Source of the DNA: Prosopocoilus inquinatus | Lineage: Eukaryota > Arthropoda > Insecta > Coleoptera > Lucanidae | Direction: 5' to 3' | NCBI GenBank assembly: GCA_036172665.1 | Contig: CM069872.1 | Coordinates: 39,232,101-39,296,100 of the forward strand | Length of the DNA stretch: 64,000 nt | Shown here: in pieces, positions 13,266 through 25,689 of the stretch | Layout of the letters: each line of letters opens with the position of its first letter | Position numbering within the stretch: the stretch's first letter is position 1 | Notes under the pieces: generated by a model | The model's database searches: none | Told to the model about the DNA's origin: nothing | Seen by the model: the letters and a program-made list of their open reading frames with translations, nothing else | Program-made: the position numbers and the translations under genes

Positions 13266-13613
13266 GAGAACGTGTAATCAATATAATTTTCAACTTAAAG
13301 TCCTAATACCTAATAAGATTACATTTAAAATAATATTGTTTATTAAAAACTATTCCAAGTACAATTACTACTTACTAAAAATACACAACATAAGACGTGT
13401 ACGGTACGTACGGATATAAACAATTGATAAGCAATCCATTAAAAACGTAAACAACTTATAACTGAAATTACCAAATTAATAATTAATCGGAAACTCGCAC
13501 TTTTTCGTGTCGAAACGTGAACGAAAATGTTTTAACAAGTAACGATCGGTACTTCGAGTCTCATGTTGTACCCGTTAATCAGTAACGAATACATACGGTT
13601 TGCAACAGCACTA
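13144..13613. mobile_element. hAT-type MITE with 8-bp target duplication
   Basis: The element runs from TAGTGCTGTAACAGTAACG to ..GCAACAGCACTA and is flanked by ATGATAAT at 13136-13143 and 13614-13621. The 8-bp duplication and TAGTG/CACTA ends are typical of hAT-family non-autonomous elements. The interior repeats CGTTACT-like strings. There is no coding capacity. Confidence 0.8.
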
Positions 13614-13627
13614 ATGATAATTACTTA

Positions 13628-13755
13628 GGCCCAGTTTTACAATCACGATTTAACTTTGAGCCGAAGCTTAAACCCTTCACAACAATTGTTGAAATAATCG
13701 TTGCTAAGGGTTTAAACCTCAGCTCAAAGTTGAGCTGCAATTGTAAAACTGGACC
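13628..13755. mobile_element. Foldback MITE, family A
   Basis: GGCCCAGTTTTACAATCACG at the left pairs with TTGTAAAACTGGACC at the right. The arms meet around ACAATTGTTGAAATAATCGTTG. Flanking TTA on both sides fits a short TTA-type target site. Confidence 0.75.
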
Positions 13756-13764
13756 TTAATCTAA

Positions 13765-13889
13765 CAGCCATTTTCATAATCAGACTTTAAGGAAGCTTTA
13801 ATTTGAAGTCATTTTAAGTATAGGCAAACAAATATATTCTTTTAGGTTAAAGTAACTTTAATTTTAAAATCTGATTATGAAAACGGCCC
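13765..13889. mobile_element. Foldback MITE, family C
   Basis: The arms GCCATTTTCATAATCAGACT and ATCTGATTATGAAAACGGCC are complementary. It lies 10 bp after a family A copy. Same family as 7100-7225. Confidence 0.75.
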
Positions 13890-13999
13890 TAAATGCCTAG
13901 GTTTTTAATGAACTTCTCTTAGCAACACTGCTTGCAGGGACAAGGATGCCAGAAACTGTTACGCAGATATTCCTTGCCCTCAAACAATTTTAAAAACAG

Positions 14000-15900
14000 A
14001 CTTCCTTGAATTGATTTAAAGAACAGTAGAAACTACTAAAAGAAAAAAAGAATCATATCTGAGCATTGAGATGTCTGTGTCTGTACATTTTCCTTTGGTT
14101 AGATTTAACATTTCACTTCCATACTTTTTGCATTACAAAAGCAAACATGCTCCCTGATGCATTTCACTTCGATGCATCAAATTCTATTCTCAGGACATTT
14201 ATAAGTTCATGGAAGGAATCGGAATACATTCGAATAATCTTGATTCAATAAGGAATGTAATAAACAGCCGCTCTATATCTCTTGTGATTGACTGCTAATC
14301 GCTGCTTTCGAATGGTTCGAAAGAAAAACTCGCACCGAGGCGCCATCTATCCAACAACTGACGAACACGCCGGCTCGGAAATCTACACGGCCATAAATTT
14401 CCACGGGAAAACAGCGCCGCGCCGCCGGTGCGATGCTCCCGCATAAATTTTTAAACCCCCGGCGGTCATATCGTTACTTTCTTTTATTTGCGGCAATAAA
14501 TACAGAGTTATTTTATTTACGAATGCGCAATCTTGCGTAATAATTTTAAGCTGAAGTAGAATTTATTACGGCCGAGATCCGAGATAACGGTACTATCATT
14601 TTGAAAAGCGACAAGAAAAAATTACTTATAATACTAATGAATGACTGATTGAATGAATGAAATTTTATATCCGCGCCCCCTGGTTTGCACGTATAACAAT
14701 TTCTGCAGTAAATTTACCGGTTGGGTTTTATAAAGCTCTTAAACCACACAGGGCATATATTTACATCAGCGAACAGACGGTTACATCTTCAAATTGGGAA
14801 AGTTCCGCCAACAAAAAGTGCGCATGATTTATCTCTTGTGCGTTTTTTAGGCGCACACAACACATAAATTACTGACTGTGCGCGAATAAAACCCACAAGC
14901 AGTATCCTTAACCAAGCCATAAAAAATAATCATCGAATGTTTACTCGGCGAATACATAATGTTCCATCACACGAAGACAATAAGATAAGAAAAAAATATA
15001 TGGAATGGGAAGGAATCGAAAGAAAATTGCGGATTTCCTGAACGTCTATATGAGACTTTTATTTACCAAACTCGATGGTTTCTCACTTGACTAATCCTTA
15101 ATATCCGGAGAGCATTCGAAAAGAATTCTACCCTACTTCTTAGTGACCTCAATATTTCCGGGGATTAGAAGAGAAACGTTTTCAGGTTGCCTCTGTGTAG
15201 GTGAATGCGTAGGTAGATTTCATGAATCAAATTTTTATCGTACGATTTCAGTAACGTCGAGTCCCACGTAGTAAAAGTAGTAGGACGACTCGTATGTACC
15301 TGCGCTCGACCTTGCAAGGACTCTTGCGCTTGCGTCACTGACCGCGCCGGTAACACGAATAGATAAAACACGTTTTCCAATCGAACACAGATCCTGTTGA
15401 ACTTTTACCTTGCCGGAAGGACGTCATCGGTATTCTTTTTTTTTTTCACCTTACATAATCAATTTAGATTAGCATCGTAAGCGAGCCATTCAAGATTTCC
15501 TGATTATTACGATCGGAAAGTTTAAAGTCTATAAAAACGTGATGGAAAAATATTTACCTAACAAAAAGTGTGTTTCAATAAATAAATCTCCTTCGCAATC
15601 AACTTAAGTCCAGGAAAGCAAAACGTTTTCAGTTGGTATAAAAAAGAACCAGCTCGGTTGCTTAGGGTCTTTTTCCACCAAACCATTTTGTTGCAGACGA
15701 CATTCAGACCTAATCGCACACAATACAGTGTTTTTTTTTAACTGTGGCCTTAGGAATTTACGTACTAAAAATGTTGCCCCTTCTAACTTATGATCTGCTC
15801 AAAATTTTGCTTCTAATAATCAATCACATAATTTATTACAAAATAAACATTACCAGAATAAGAGCCGCATCATTAATTTAATTATTTTAACGTGTAAAGT
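14000..15900. other. Non-coding stretch with a GC-richer island
   Basis: About 14300-14480 is clearly GC-richer than its surroundings (GCGCCGCGCCGCCGGTGCGA) and is followed by AT-rich homeodomain-like strings such as GCAATAAATACAGAGTTATT. It could be a regulatory element of the liprin-alpha intron, but nothing here proves function. No exon was recognised. Confidence 0.3.
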
Positions 15901-15924
15901 TGAAATTATTAACGGCCAAATGTG

Positions 15925-16014
15925 AATCGAGTAGGTCAAAATCAAAAATTAATTCGTCAAACAGAGATTTAGACGGCAGCAACTAATTTCTCTTTAACGT
16001 TGACCTACTCGATT
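15925..16014. repeat. Short inverted repeat
   Basis: GAATCGAGTAGGTCAA at the left matches, in inverse, TTGACCTACTCGATTC at the right (minor offset), with about 60 bp between. A small MITE is possible. Confidence 0.5.
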
Positions 16015-16218
16015 CATTAAAAATAAGGTAGTTTGTGTGTAATTTTTTTCATCACCAAACGATGGAAAATATTTATTATAATGTCTCCATCGACAACTTG
16101 TTTCTTTTGTCGAACTTTTGAGTTATCATTAGGGAATGTCTTCACGCAAAGTTTACAAGAAAACGGGACAATTAGTAACACGGGACAGGGTAGTGAAATA
16201 CGGTGACAGTCCCGTATA

Positions 16219-17393
16219 CAGGGTTACAACTAATTAAAATGTCACCGTGGGGATATCGTAAACTATAAGAGATACAAAGATGGTTAAATTACAAAAAAGT
16301 TGCGCCATTTTTAAGCCTATCAAAATATTCGAAAAAATCTTTTCTCCCTCCATTCGTTTCTGAAATATATATTCATATATATATATGAAATATTTCTGAA
16401 GTCCCGTATACAGGGTTACAACTAATTAAAATGTCACCGTGGGGATATCGTAAACTATAAGAGATACAAAGATGGTTAAATTACAAAAAAGTTGCGCCAT
16501 TTTTAAGCCTATCAAAATATTCGAAAAAATATTTTCTCCCTCCATTCGTTTCTGAAATATCATCAAAAAACTGAAAATTCTAATTTTCGAAAATCTCAAA
16601 TATCTTGAATCATGAAATTCGATATTTTTATGTTAAATTCGATGAGCAATCTAATAGAGTCCGAAGAAATAGGTTAGGATTGACAGTTTCGCAGATACGA
16701 CTGTCAACTGTCTTTTTTCTTATGGCTGCTACCTTGGGTATTCATACCACGTGATACAAAAACAAAATCTGAATACGACCGTATGATACACTTATGCTTT
16801 TTTTTAAAGAAAATATAAAGATACCACAAAAGATTTCGAAAATAAAATATTTAGTTGGCGGATGCGTGTAAACATTCAGAACTAAAATTATTATTAAAAT
16901 AATAAATCTTACTCAATATATGGTACTTATTTACATTTTTACATAAAAAAAATTACTTTTTAACAAAAATTCTTAATAACCTAATATTTTGTTTCAAAAC
17001 ACAGGCATAAATGTTCATATGGTCGTATTTAAATCGTTATTTCTGGATCACGTGCTATGAATATATAAGATAGTGTCCATAAGAAAAGAAACAGTTGACA
17101 GTCGTATCTACGAAACTCTCAAACCTAACCTATTTCTTGGAACTGCATTAGGTTGTCCGTCGAATGTTAAAAAATAAAAAAGATATTCGAGATTTTCGAA
17201 AACGAGAATTTTCAGTTTCTTGAAGATATTTCAAAAACTAATATAAAAATAATGAAAATAGAAAAGATATTTTGCATATTTTTTTAGACCTCAAGACCTC
17301 AAGATAGCGCAACTTTTCTATAATTTAACCACCTTTGTATCTCTTATAGTTTACGAGATCCCCATAGTGGCCCTTTAATTAATTGTAACCCCG
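16219..17393. mobile_element. Palindromic TA-flanked element with duplicated left arm
   Basis: The left end CAGGGTTACAACTAATTAAA occurs at 16219 and again at 16411. The right end is the inverse (..TTAATTAATTGTAACCCCG) and is followed by TA. The arms share long complementary blocks (GATACAAAGATGGTTAAATT; GACAGTCGTATCTACGAAAC in inverse), with the axis near 16.9 kb. About 160 bp of the left terminus is present twice, nearly identical, joined by an ATATAT linker. There is no coding frame. A fragment of the same family's end lies at about 42255-42345. Confidence 0.75.
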
Positions 17394-17468
17394 TATACGG
17401 CAACCCTATTTATAACCCTTCTCAATTTGCCGGTATAATTATTGGATACTCTGTATAATTATTTACAT

Positions 17469-17695
17469 AACATATAAAATAGCGACATCTTACTATCGCT
17501 TTTTGACCTGACATTGCAGTAGGATAGACAAATTGAAGCGGGATTTGCTCCTAATAAGTCCCCCATGCAAGGCGGCCATGCTTGCTGTCAAAGCATAATG
17601 AAAGTTTTTAGAAAAATTTTGTGCAAATCGTTTTTTGTCTATCCTACTGCAATGTCAGGTCAAAAAGCGATAGTAAGATGTCGCTATTTTATATG
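17469..17695. repeat. 61-bp perfect inverted repeat next to the ribozyme motif
   Basis: The arm at 17471-17530, containing AGCGACATCTTACTATCGCT, is exactly complementary to about 17635-17695. The same sequence, diverged, lies directly upstream of the ribozyme core of the 56.4-kb copy. It therefore belongs to the ribozyme-bearing element, here rearranged. Confidence 0.8.
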
Positions 17696-17735
17696 TTCAT
17701 CATTCTTGCATCGCAATTGCGAATAAATTGGGAAG

Positions 17736-17849
17736 TCGTTTTTGGTCTGCAGTGGGAATGTCGAGCTACGTCTCTGCTGAAGAAGCCCCAAGCAGGGCTG
17801 AAACAGCTGTCCAGAGGCTGCTCGAGTTTCTCACTGCAATCAAAAACGA
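17736..17849 (+). ncRNA. Type I hammerhead ribozyme candidate (HHR1)
   Basis: The self-cleaving core is complete. CTGAAGA is at 17777-17783. Stem II is AGCCC/GGGCT (17784-17788 with 17795-17799). GAAA is at 17800-17803. Stem III is minimal, from the palindrome ACAGCTGT, with the cleavage triplet GTC at 17809-17811. Stem I pairs CTCTG with CAGAG (17772-17776, 17812-17816). It continues through an internal loop to CGAGC/GCTCG, TGCAGTG/CACTGCA and TCGTTTTTG/CAAAAACGA, so the helix is very long. Cleavage is predicted after 17811. Short or palindromic stem III is typical of ribozymes in Penelope-like elements and retrozymes. The 92-codon frame across it is a by-product. Confidence 0.75.
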
Positions 17850-18107
17850 TTTGCACAAAATTTTTCTATTTACATAACATTCAAACAAATTTCAGTTAGG
17901 AAAGAAAAAAAGAGTTAAGTTCTACCTCTGTGCTTTCTTTATGATCTGCCCGAATTTTATAAATTTTTAAAACTAAAGCTACTACTAAAAGCTTTCCGAG
18001 TCTACGGGTTCGTCTCTTAAATAGAAAACACGTTTTATCAAATAAATAATCGTTTTTTTTATAATAAACTAAATAAACAAAACAACTTCCATATTACTAA
18101 TTTTGCT

Positions 18108-18150
18108 TCAGATGGTTTCGGCTGTTACGCCTTCGTCAGGTCTGCAAAAG
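18108..18150 (-). ncRNA. Hammerhead-like motif (HHR5), probably decayed
   Basis: On the minus strand CTGACGA (18139-18133) is followed by a small GGC/GCC stem II, GAAAC and CATCTG. Flanking TTTTGC and GCAAAA could form an outer stem I. The junction base pair next to the cleavage site does not fit, so activity is doubtful. The layout resembles Penelope-associated hammerheads. Confidence 0.4.
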
Positions 18151-18839
18151 TAAATAAGGTAGAAAATAATTGTAAAAAAGAACTAAATTAAATTTTACGT
18201 TAGAAAAAATCAAAACTTTTTTTATAAAATGAAGTAAAATAAGAAAATTCTCTAAAAAGAAAAGACTCGTTAATATCCTTGATCCTTTAAGCTTTTCTCT
18301 AATCACAAGATGTAAAAATAATACCAATATAATTAAAGCACTAACTCAATTATTTTTTTTTTTTTTGATAGAATGAAATTTACAAATTTGGATGAAAATT
18401 CATTTAAAATTCAGAAAGTTTAAAACTTTTGATTTTAATTAATTTATATTAAATTATATTATATTAAATTATATCTACTAAACACAAAACACATTAAGTA
18501 CTGTTAGAATACAGATTAATTAGTAAATACTTTTTAACAACAATAAAATAATTATGTGTAACATAAATTCTATTTTTTTTTTAACTTTATTGCTACCTTT
18601 TAGATACTTTTAATGGTCTTCTTTGGCGAAAATTATTTTCTGGGCTATATCCACCCTCCCCAACACTTCTTCAGATAAAAAATTAAAAAAACTAAATTTT
18701 CCGAATCGTTTTAAACTTTTAAACTTTCCTCCTGCTTCAATTTTACTGTTCATTATATTTGCTGTTGTTTTAAATGAATATAAAAAATGATTACCTCTCG
18801 TAATTCTTGGAGACAAAACAATAAGCAAAATTTATGTTT

Positions 18840-19640
18840 TTACTTTAATTTTTGTAAATTCTTAAAGTTTCAGGATTAAAAAAAAAACTGGAAAACCACA
18901 GGAGACAAAACAAATGCTGATTAATAAGATTTTTAACTTCAAAAAAGGTAAAATATTATACTGAAACTACTAGAAAATTGAAGGCGACAAAACAAATGAA
19001 TTGCGCTTCAATTCACAAGTATAAACATAAACCTAGAAAAGAAATCTTACAGAATAGTATAAAAACTTTTACGTTTTACAAAATAAATGACGACTGTTTT
19101 TGAGAACTTTAAAATGTTATAAGAATCGCAAGTGAGAAAGTTCAAGAAAAGTTTTAAAAATCGAAAAAGTTTAAGGACAAAAAAAATAGAAAGTAGAAAA
19201 TTCCAGGGGACAAGGCAAATCACGATCTATTTCAATGTTTTTTTTTTGTTTGTTTGCATTGTATTGTACTTCGCAATACCATTCACGGAATTCGCAAAAT
19301 TATTTTATTCTTTTTTGGTTCGGAAAAACGTTGAAAAATGTAGCGAAACAACCGACAATTGATTTCAAATTTCAGAAATCGAGAAAATTTTCCTTCAAGG
19401 CCAAAAAAACAGAAAATTCTACGGAACAAGTTATTAGTGCTCAAACGAACACGTATAAACGTAAGGATTAAAAATCTTATTAAAGTTGCAGACCGAAAAG
19501 TTAAAGAAAAACGTCTGAAAATTCTAAGTGGATAAAACAAATGACTCGGTTTAAAATGTAGCAAATACTTAAACATTCCAGGTCAATATAAATTAAGAAA
19601 TTCCAGGGTCAACACAAATAATTATAAGTTTTAATTTATT
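18840..19640. repeat. Degenerate A-rich tandem repeat
   Basis: The phrase AAATTCCAGGGGACAAAACAAATGA, or close variants (GGAGACAAAACAAATG, GGCGACAAAACAAATG, GGATAAAACAAATGACTC, CCAGGGTCAACACAAAT), recurs irregularly about every 100 bp, with AAAAGTTNAAG strings between. This explains the overlapping frames here, which carry no domain features. It looks like old satellite DNA. Confidence 0.45.
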
Positions 19641-22600
19641 TATTTTTTTTGATTTGTACTCTATTTCGCGATTTTGCTCCCATAAACTCCAACAATGAGT
19701 GTTTATTAGCTGGATCGACACTTCCCTCTCATTTATTTCAATAAATTTGCATGTTTTTTCTTTGTGTCCGGATAGTTTTTAGTTACGTTAAATTAACGAA
19801 ATAAAACATAGTAGAAGCGCAAAATAAATTTACTGTGCAGTTTAATGTCTTCGTAATTACTGTAACTTATAAATTTATAGTTTTAATCTTCTTTTTATAA
19901 AACTGAGCATCAGATATTTTAAAATGCTTACTTGGGAAGAAATAAATATTTTAATATCGAAATCATAATTTAAAGAAAAAATCACATAATATTCGCAAGC
20001 AAAATCATCAAAGAAAATATCTGTTTTGTTATCATCTCGCAAATATTTTTTTTTAACTTTAATCACTCTATCATAAACAAATATCACGTGAATGTGATAA
20101 TAATTATAACTTTTACCAATGGGTAGCGGTACTTAAAATAATCGGTAATCTTATTTGGATTTCGTAACTTTACAAATATTACATGTTGAATTATTGAACG
20201 CGCGTTAAACATACGTAATGAATGTATGTGAACGCAGAAAAAAGTCAATATTTAATTTTAGAAAAAAAAAACCTTAGTATCCGAGGCAAATGTAGATTAT
20301 TATAATCGCAACAAATCAACAGTATCTTCACCTATACAAATTAACGTCATTGTTCTATCGTGAGAGCAAAAAACCATGTCAAAGATACTACAGAAATATG
20401 AAATTGTTGTCATTGTTAGCTTCACATATTAAAAAGTAAAAAACTATGTAAGTTAAAATTTGTATAACAGTTAAAAATGCAAAGTCGTTTACATCTTCAA
20501 CATTCCAAGTTAATCTGAGAGAAGGTTTCGAAATTCCATGAATACGTACCCTTGACTTGTATTTTATTGCTATCACGATGTAATAGTTACAATAATTACA
20601 GTGCAAAGTTCTTTCTTATTACAAAAGGCTTTAATTTATTGTACTATAAACTCTGTAATAATTTCCTAGTGGAACATTTTACGACTGCTTTTAATGTACC
20701 ATAATATACATACAGGTATGTTTTAATTAATTTTAAATAAACGACTGATACACGAAGTAATCTGGAAAAAAAATAATTAATCTAGCGAAATAATTTCCAG
20801 GTCTTCAAAAGCGCAAGACTTCCCCATTTCACATATCCTAAATACCAACCACTGTTTTATAGATGGGATTAGATGTCACCGTGACGTGTCAACGTATAAA
20901 CCTCAGTCTGAAATGTGCTTTAAAAGTAAGCAAACTGTCAGTCAGAGTATAGCATCAGAGACATGGGTATTCCGGTTTTAGTCGTTCATGGTCTGCCACC
21001 TACCCCCTCAGAGGAAATTTCGCTATCGATTACATTAAAAATTTAGAACATTTAACGTCAAGTTCAAAGCTTCGACCAGAATTTTACGTTACTTTCAAAG
21101 CTTCAAGCCCGAACGTCGTCGCTCATATTTTGAGGGCGACCAAACCCAACAGAATAATGAAGATAAAAAGATGAGGAGATGTAAAATATGGATGACGCCG
21201 CCTGGATCTAACTATAACATTTGTTGCTTCAAACACGAAATAATATTACGAAAACGGTTGCTCGTAAAGCAGAAATCACAGCGCACACGTGTTTTTAATT
21301 TAGACGTGCATTGAGCTCCACATGTGTTTGATATGTCTGCATAATACAATCTCGTAACTCGAAACACTCCACCGTTTTAATTTATTTTTCCTCTGTGCTT
21401 GTCGATCATAAAGATAGGGGGATTAACTGGACCGAAATAAGTACTTTCTGTAATTCGTTTCCATGATTTAAGGTTGACCTCTACATGTTTGTTTCATTTC
21501 AAATTAAACAAATGGTCCAATCCTTTACTCTGTGTTTTAACTAAAGAGCGTTCGAAAACCTCCACGGTTAGAGTCGGCCACGACTTGAGATAGCAAGAAG
21601 CCTGATGCTACTGTCTTTTCTGATTACTTAATTACTTATGAATAGGGAAAAGAATTCAGGTCACTTGTACCGCGAACGGGACAAAAATTTAATGCTCGGA
21701 TTGTATCTAGCCTCGCCCACAATTATTTCTGCGCAATGCAGACGCTCGCAATGTATTCCTTTCCCTCTCACTCAATAACAATTCGATGCTTCGGAACCGC
21801 CGAAAGGTGGAAAGAGTACACAGTAGTTCAGCGTAAAAAGCGGCTTGAATTCTTTTCCCTGCTTATGAACAAACCTAAACATCAGGAAGTGTTAATGCGC
21901 AAGAACATCATTTGGGTATTCATTACGGGTACCTTCAATACATTTATCTACTGATAGTTTCAAATTCCATTAACCTTTGCTTGGTTACAAAAGCATATTT
22001 TCAAAATAAAAAGGTTTCTTTTTTATTTCCTAAAAAGATCATCTTATGCAACAATTTTCACCTAAAAATAATAACAAACTAATAACTTAGACAAAAGCTA
22101 CATTATAAAAAACTTGAAACGTACCGATATACGTTCAACGAACCAACGCCAATTGCAAACGTATTTGTATTTGAACACCCGATACGAGAAGCCACTGCAC
22201 AAATTCAACCCTTTTGAAATTCATAAATAAAATAGTTCCAAGAATTTCTATAATATAATTTAAATGCTGTTTGGAATTGCACACTTTTAAATTTAATTTC
22301 CTCCGTCCTTCCATCAGTCCTCAAAAACTTCTGATTTCATGTAATTGGGTTTCTGAAGTTTATGATTCCTTCCTCGGAGACGGTGTTTAATTGGGTCACC
22401 AGGGAACGTGACTGCGGCCTACATGAAATGCAGAGCATCACGCTCTCTATGCAATTGCCATTAAGACGACGGGGGTTCCCCGACCACCATCATCAACGTG
22501 ATTGCGCTGCAAACGCTAAATTTTTGAGCAGGGAACATGCGCTGCTCGCTGGCCTTGTTTAATTTTAGGAACAGGAATCATTGATTGTAAGATGTCCAAT

Positions 22601-25399
22601 AAATGGTTTGTATATGTATTCAGGTGAGCCAGTCTGTTTAACATTCCTTTTATTATTAGTACTCAGACATACGCAAAGAAATTTTTTGCTGGATTTTATT
22701 TGCCAAAAAAAATTCCTATTACTATTTTCACATTGAATTGTGCATCAATTTTTAAGCGCAACACCTCCAGATTGGAAATTTTAACCTTCTTAATCCCATT
22801 TTTAATAAATTTATTATAATGAAGCATATCTGCAAAAAGTGAAAACGACAATCATTTGCGAAATCTCAGCCCCATTCTCGCAGGTGTAAAAGTCAATTAC
22901 ATATTCTCTGAAGACAAAATAGGAACCAATTGAATTTATTAAATTAGAACTCATTGAATCACATCACTTGCTTTAATTCGGCTGGTGACTCATTGTCATT
23001 GTCAGTGGGTGATACAAGTTGCTGGCTGCATTAACCAACTCCTCTTCACATTGATCTGTCGAGCAATTTCGCCAGACAGTTTTTCTTCTTGTCTATTAGA
23101 CGACCTCGTCGACCGTACACAAGACGCAAAGACTTGGCTGGAACACTACACACAAAGCCTACGACTGTCGCTTACAGACGTCTGCTCTCTGTTTATCGCT
23201 TTTATACTGGCGACGCAGCTGCACCGGATAAATGACAATTTATGGGGATTATTATTTACCAGTGCACCGGATTGCTTTTCCTGTTCATATTGTACTCCAT
23301 TTAAACCCGACTTACTCTGTAAGTAATTGGCGCCTCCTTCCATCTAAGGCTTACAATTAGTCTGGAGCTCAAGTGCTTATTTCTCAAACATCAAAAGACA
23401 AGAAATATGTTCGCGCAATTTATCAAAGCTGACTGCTAAACTAAAATGTAGAAAAAGAAGAAGACCGATAACAGAGACCTGTCCTTCCTCCTGAGTCTAT
23501 ACCACGTTTCTCTTTTCTATTGAGACTGTAAATAATTATGAAATTGATTCATAGGAACATTTCACTAATGAACTCCAATATAGTAATTCATATTAATGTC
23601 AACTATTAAAAACAGACTCTAGCACCTTCTTATTAGAAGAGCAGGCAAACTCGTTTGTGTTTGGTATGCATCCAATCCACGAAACGCCAAGCATAGCATG
23701 CAAGATTCTTTTACGAATGAATTATGCCCACTTCCAACTAAAAAGCAAAAATTATCATTAAGAACAATTTTATACTTGCTCTAGTTTGATAGGTAACAAA
23801 TTCTTGCATGTTTCAAATTACGTAAAAAAATAAGCTTTACAGATATACAGCATGTTTTTGGATATGTGGTTGAAAACAGAATCTTGGTGTTTACATGGGC
23901 AGGACATACGACTAAACACTTTGTTTTGCTCAAAAGCAAATATGTAATTATTTTTTTTCCAACCCGTTCGTCAGAGCACTGGTAAGTAATTAAATTTCTA
24001 TAAAGAAATTGTCAAGGAAAAGACAAAATACTTGTCGTAACATGCAACTATTTTCGGTGGTTTATAAATCTGCCATTTTTTAGATTTACTTCATATTCTG
24101 CTGTAAAGTACAAAGGACTTCTACAATGTCAAATTTTAGAGACTAATAAAATAGACCACTTTAACATACAATCAGATTATTCAGAATAAAAATAATGTCT
24201 CCTCAATAAAACTGTAAATGCACGGTCTTATCCGTCACCATGACAAGTAGACGACAGGCGGCAATTTAACCTTTTCAATTCTTTCAATTCTAATTATACA
24301 TACTTAAGCTATTACATCGTACCCAACAATAATAGATTTCTTTTATTAGTGTTATTACTAGTGTAACAGTGGATTTTACTCGAAAATGCGAGAAAACCTA
24401 AAGGAATCTCAAGGACAACAAAGTATTTCATATCCAATTTTGTAATAGGTTCATTAAATAAGAAATCGTCAGTCTAACTTAAAAGCTCTGCCGTTTTATC
24501 GCTTTCAACATCGTCCTTTTCACTTTGCAAATACCACTACCAACGTTGCTTTTGGTCTATTAAATCCATTCAAATTCATGATATAAAATATGCAATAGAA
24601 AAAGTGATAGGAAGTTTCTTTACCCAAAATTTCACACCCAAAAAAATTCAATACCACTTAACAGCAGTGGTTAAGGGCACTTGTATGCTGATATCTGAAG
24701 TAATCGAGTATATAATGATCTATAATTAAAGTGTCTATTAAATATGCACAATGTACGCAAACTCATCTCTTCATCAATAAATTGTATTAAACGTAGACTG
24801 TTTGCTTCTAATGAATTCTCAACCTAAGCCTTCCCTTTTGGTAGAATAAAATAAATACCAAACCTACGTAGGAATAAAACGGAGCATTTGTAAATTGAAT
24901 AGATTTCAGTACCAACCACGTCAGATTGAAACCACCCAGAGAAGTCTTCAGGAGTACACTTTTTTAAGGTTAAGTTTTGTTAAATAGTAAAAAAAATCTT
25001 TTGGATGGATCAGATAGATGCTTCGAAACAATGCGATTGTTGTAGCTTTTATTGTGTAATATTGATCGATCCAATAAACCAATTAGTTTTATTTAGTTTT
25101 CTTACTTGAAGTTCAAAATGAAAACCTTTTCCATGCATATTAGAATTTCACTTGTGTCACTTATAAACTGTATTAAGTCTAACTTAAGCACGATCTTTAA
25201 TTTAGAAAAAAAATGTTAATGAAAAAATAACATTTAATTTACTCTGACGAAATCACTAAATTTAGCGAAAGCTTGATGTTCATTAAAAAATAGGTTTTCC
25301 TTAAAAAAAATAATAATTATGGACCAAAATTGTCTCAACAATTGTAATTATGGGAATTCAATGATTGAAGTTAATGAGAGATGAAAAGACCGACCCTGA
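19641..25399. other. Long non-coding stretch, probably intronic
   Basis: No gene, RNA gene or window repeat family was identified. GC-richer patches at about 22362-22562 and 22980-23330 have open frames of 66 and 113 codons without recognisable motifs. They may be conserved non-coding DNA. No liprin-alpha exon was recognised on the minus strand, although short exons could be missed by eye. Confidence 0.4.
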
Positions 25400-25545
25400 G
25401 GCCCAGTTGCATCAAACACTTAAACCGAGATTAACTTTAAGTGCCGCTTAGAATGTGAGTTATATTGATATTATGTAAGCCTAAATTTCACATTATAAGC
25501 AACACGTAAATTTAAGCCTGGCTTAAATATTTGGTGCAATTGGCC
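25400..25545. mobile_element. Foldback MITE, family A/B type
   Basis: GGCCCAGTTGCATCAAACAC at the left pairs with ATTTGGTGCAATTGGCC at the right. It is the first of six adjacent hairpins reaching to 26256. Confidence 0.7.
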
Positions 25546-25560
25546 ATAAAACTACCTACT

Positions 25561-25683
25561 GGCCGTTCTCATAATCAGACTTTACGGAAACTTTAATTTA
25601 AAGTCACTTTAAGAATAGGAAAACAAATATATTTTTTTAGGTTAAAGTAACTTTAAATTTAAAGTCCTATTATGAAATCGGCC
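25561..25683. mobile_element. Foldback MITE, family C
   Basis: GGCCGTTCTCATAATCAGAC at the left is complementary to the right end, which reads CCTATTATGAAATCGGCC. This is the best-preserved of three copies. Confidence 0.8.
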
Positions 25684-25689
25684 GTGAGT

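Noticed and set aside
17621..17899. 92-codon frame as a small protein
   Set aside because: It spans an inverted repeat and the hammerhead structure; no start context or family features.
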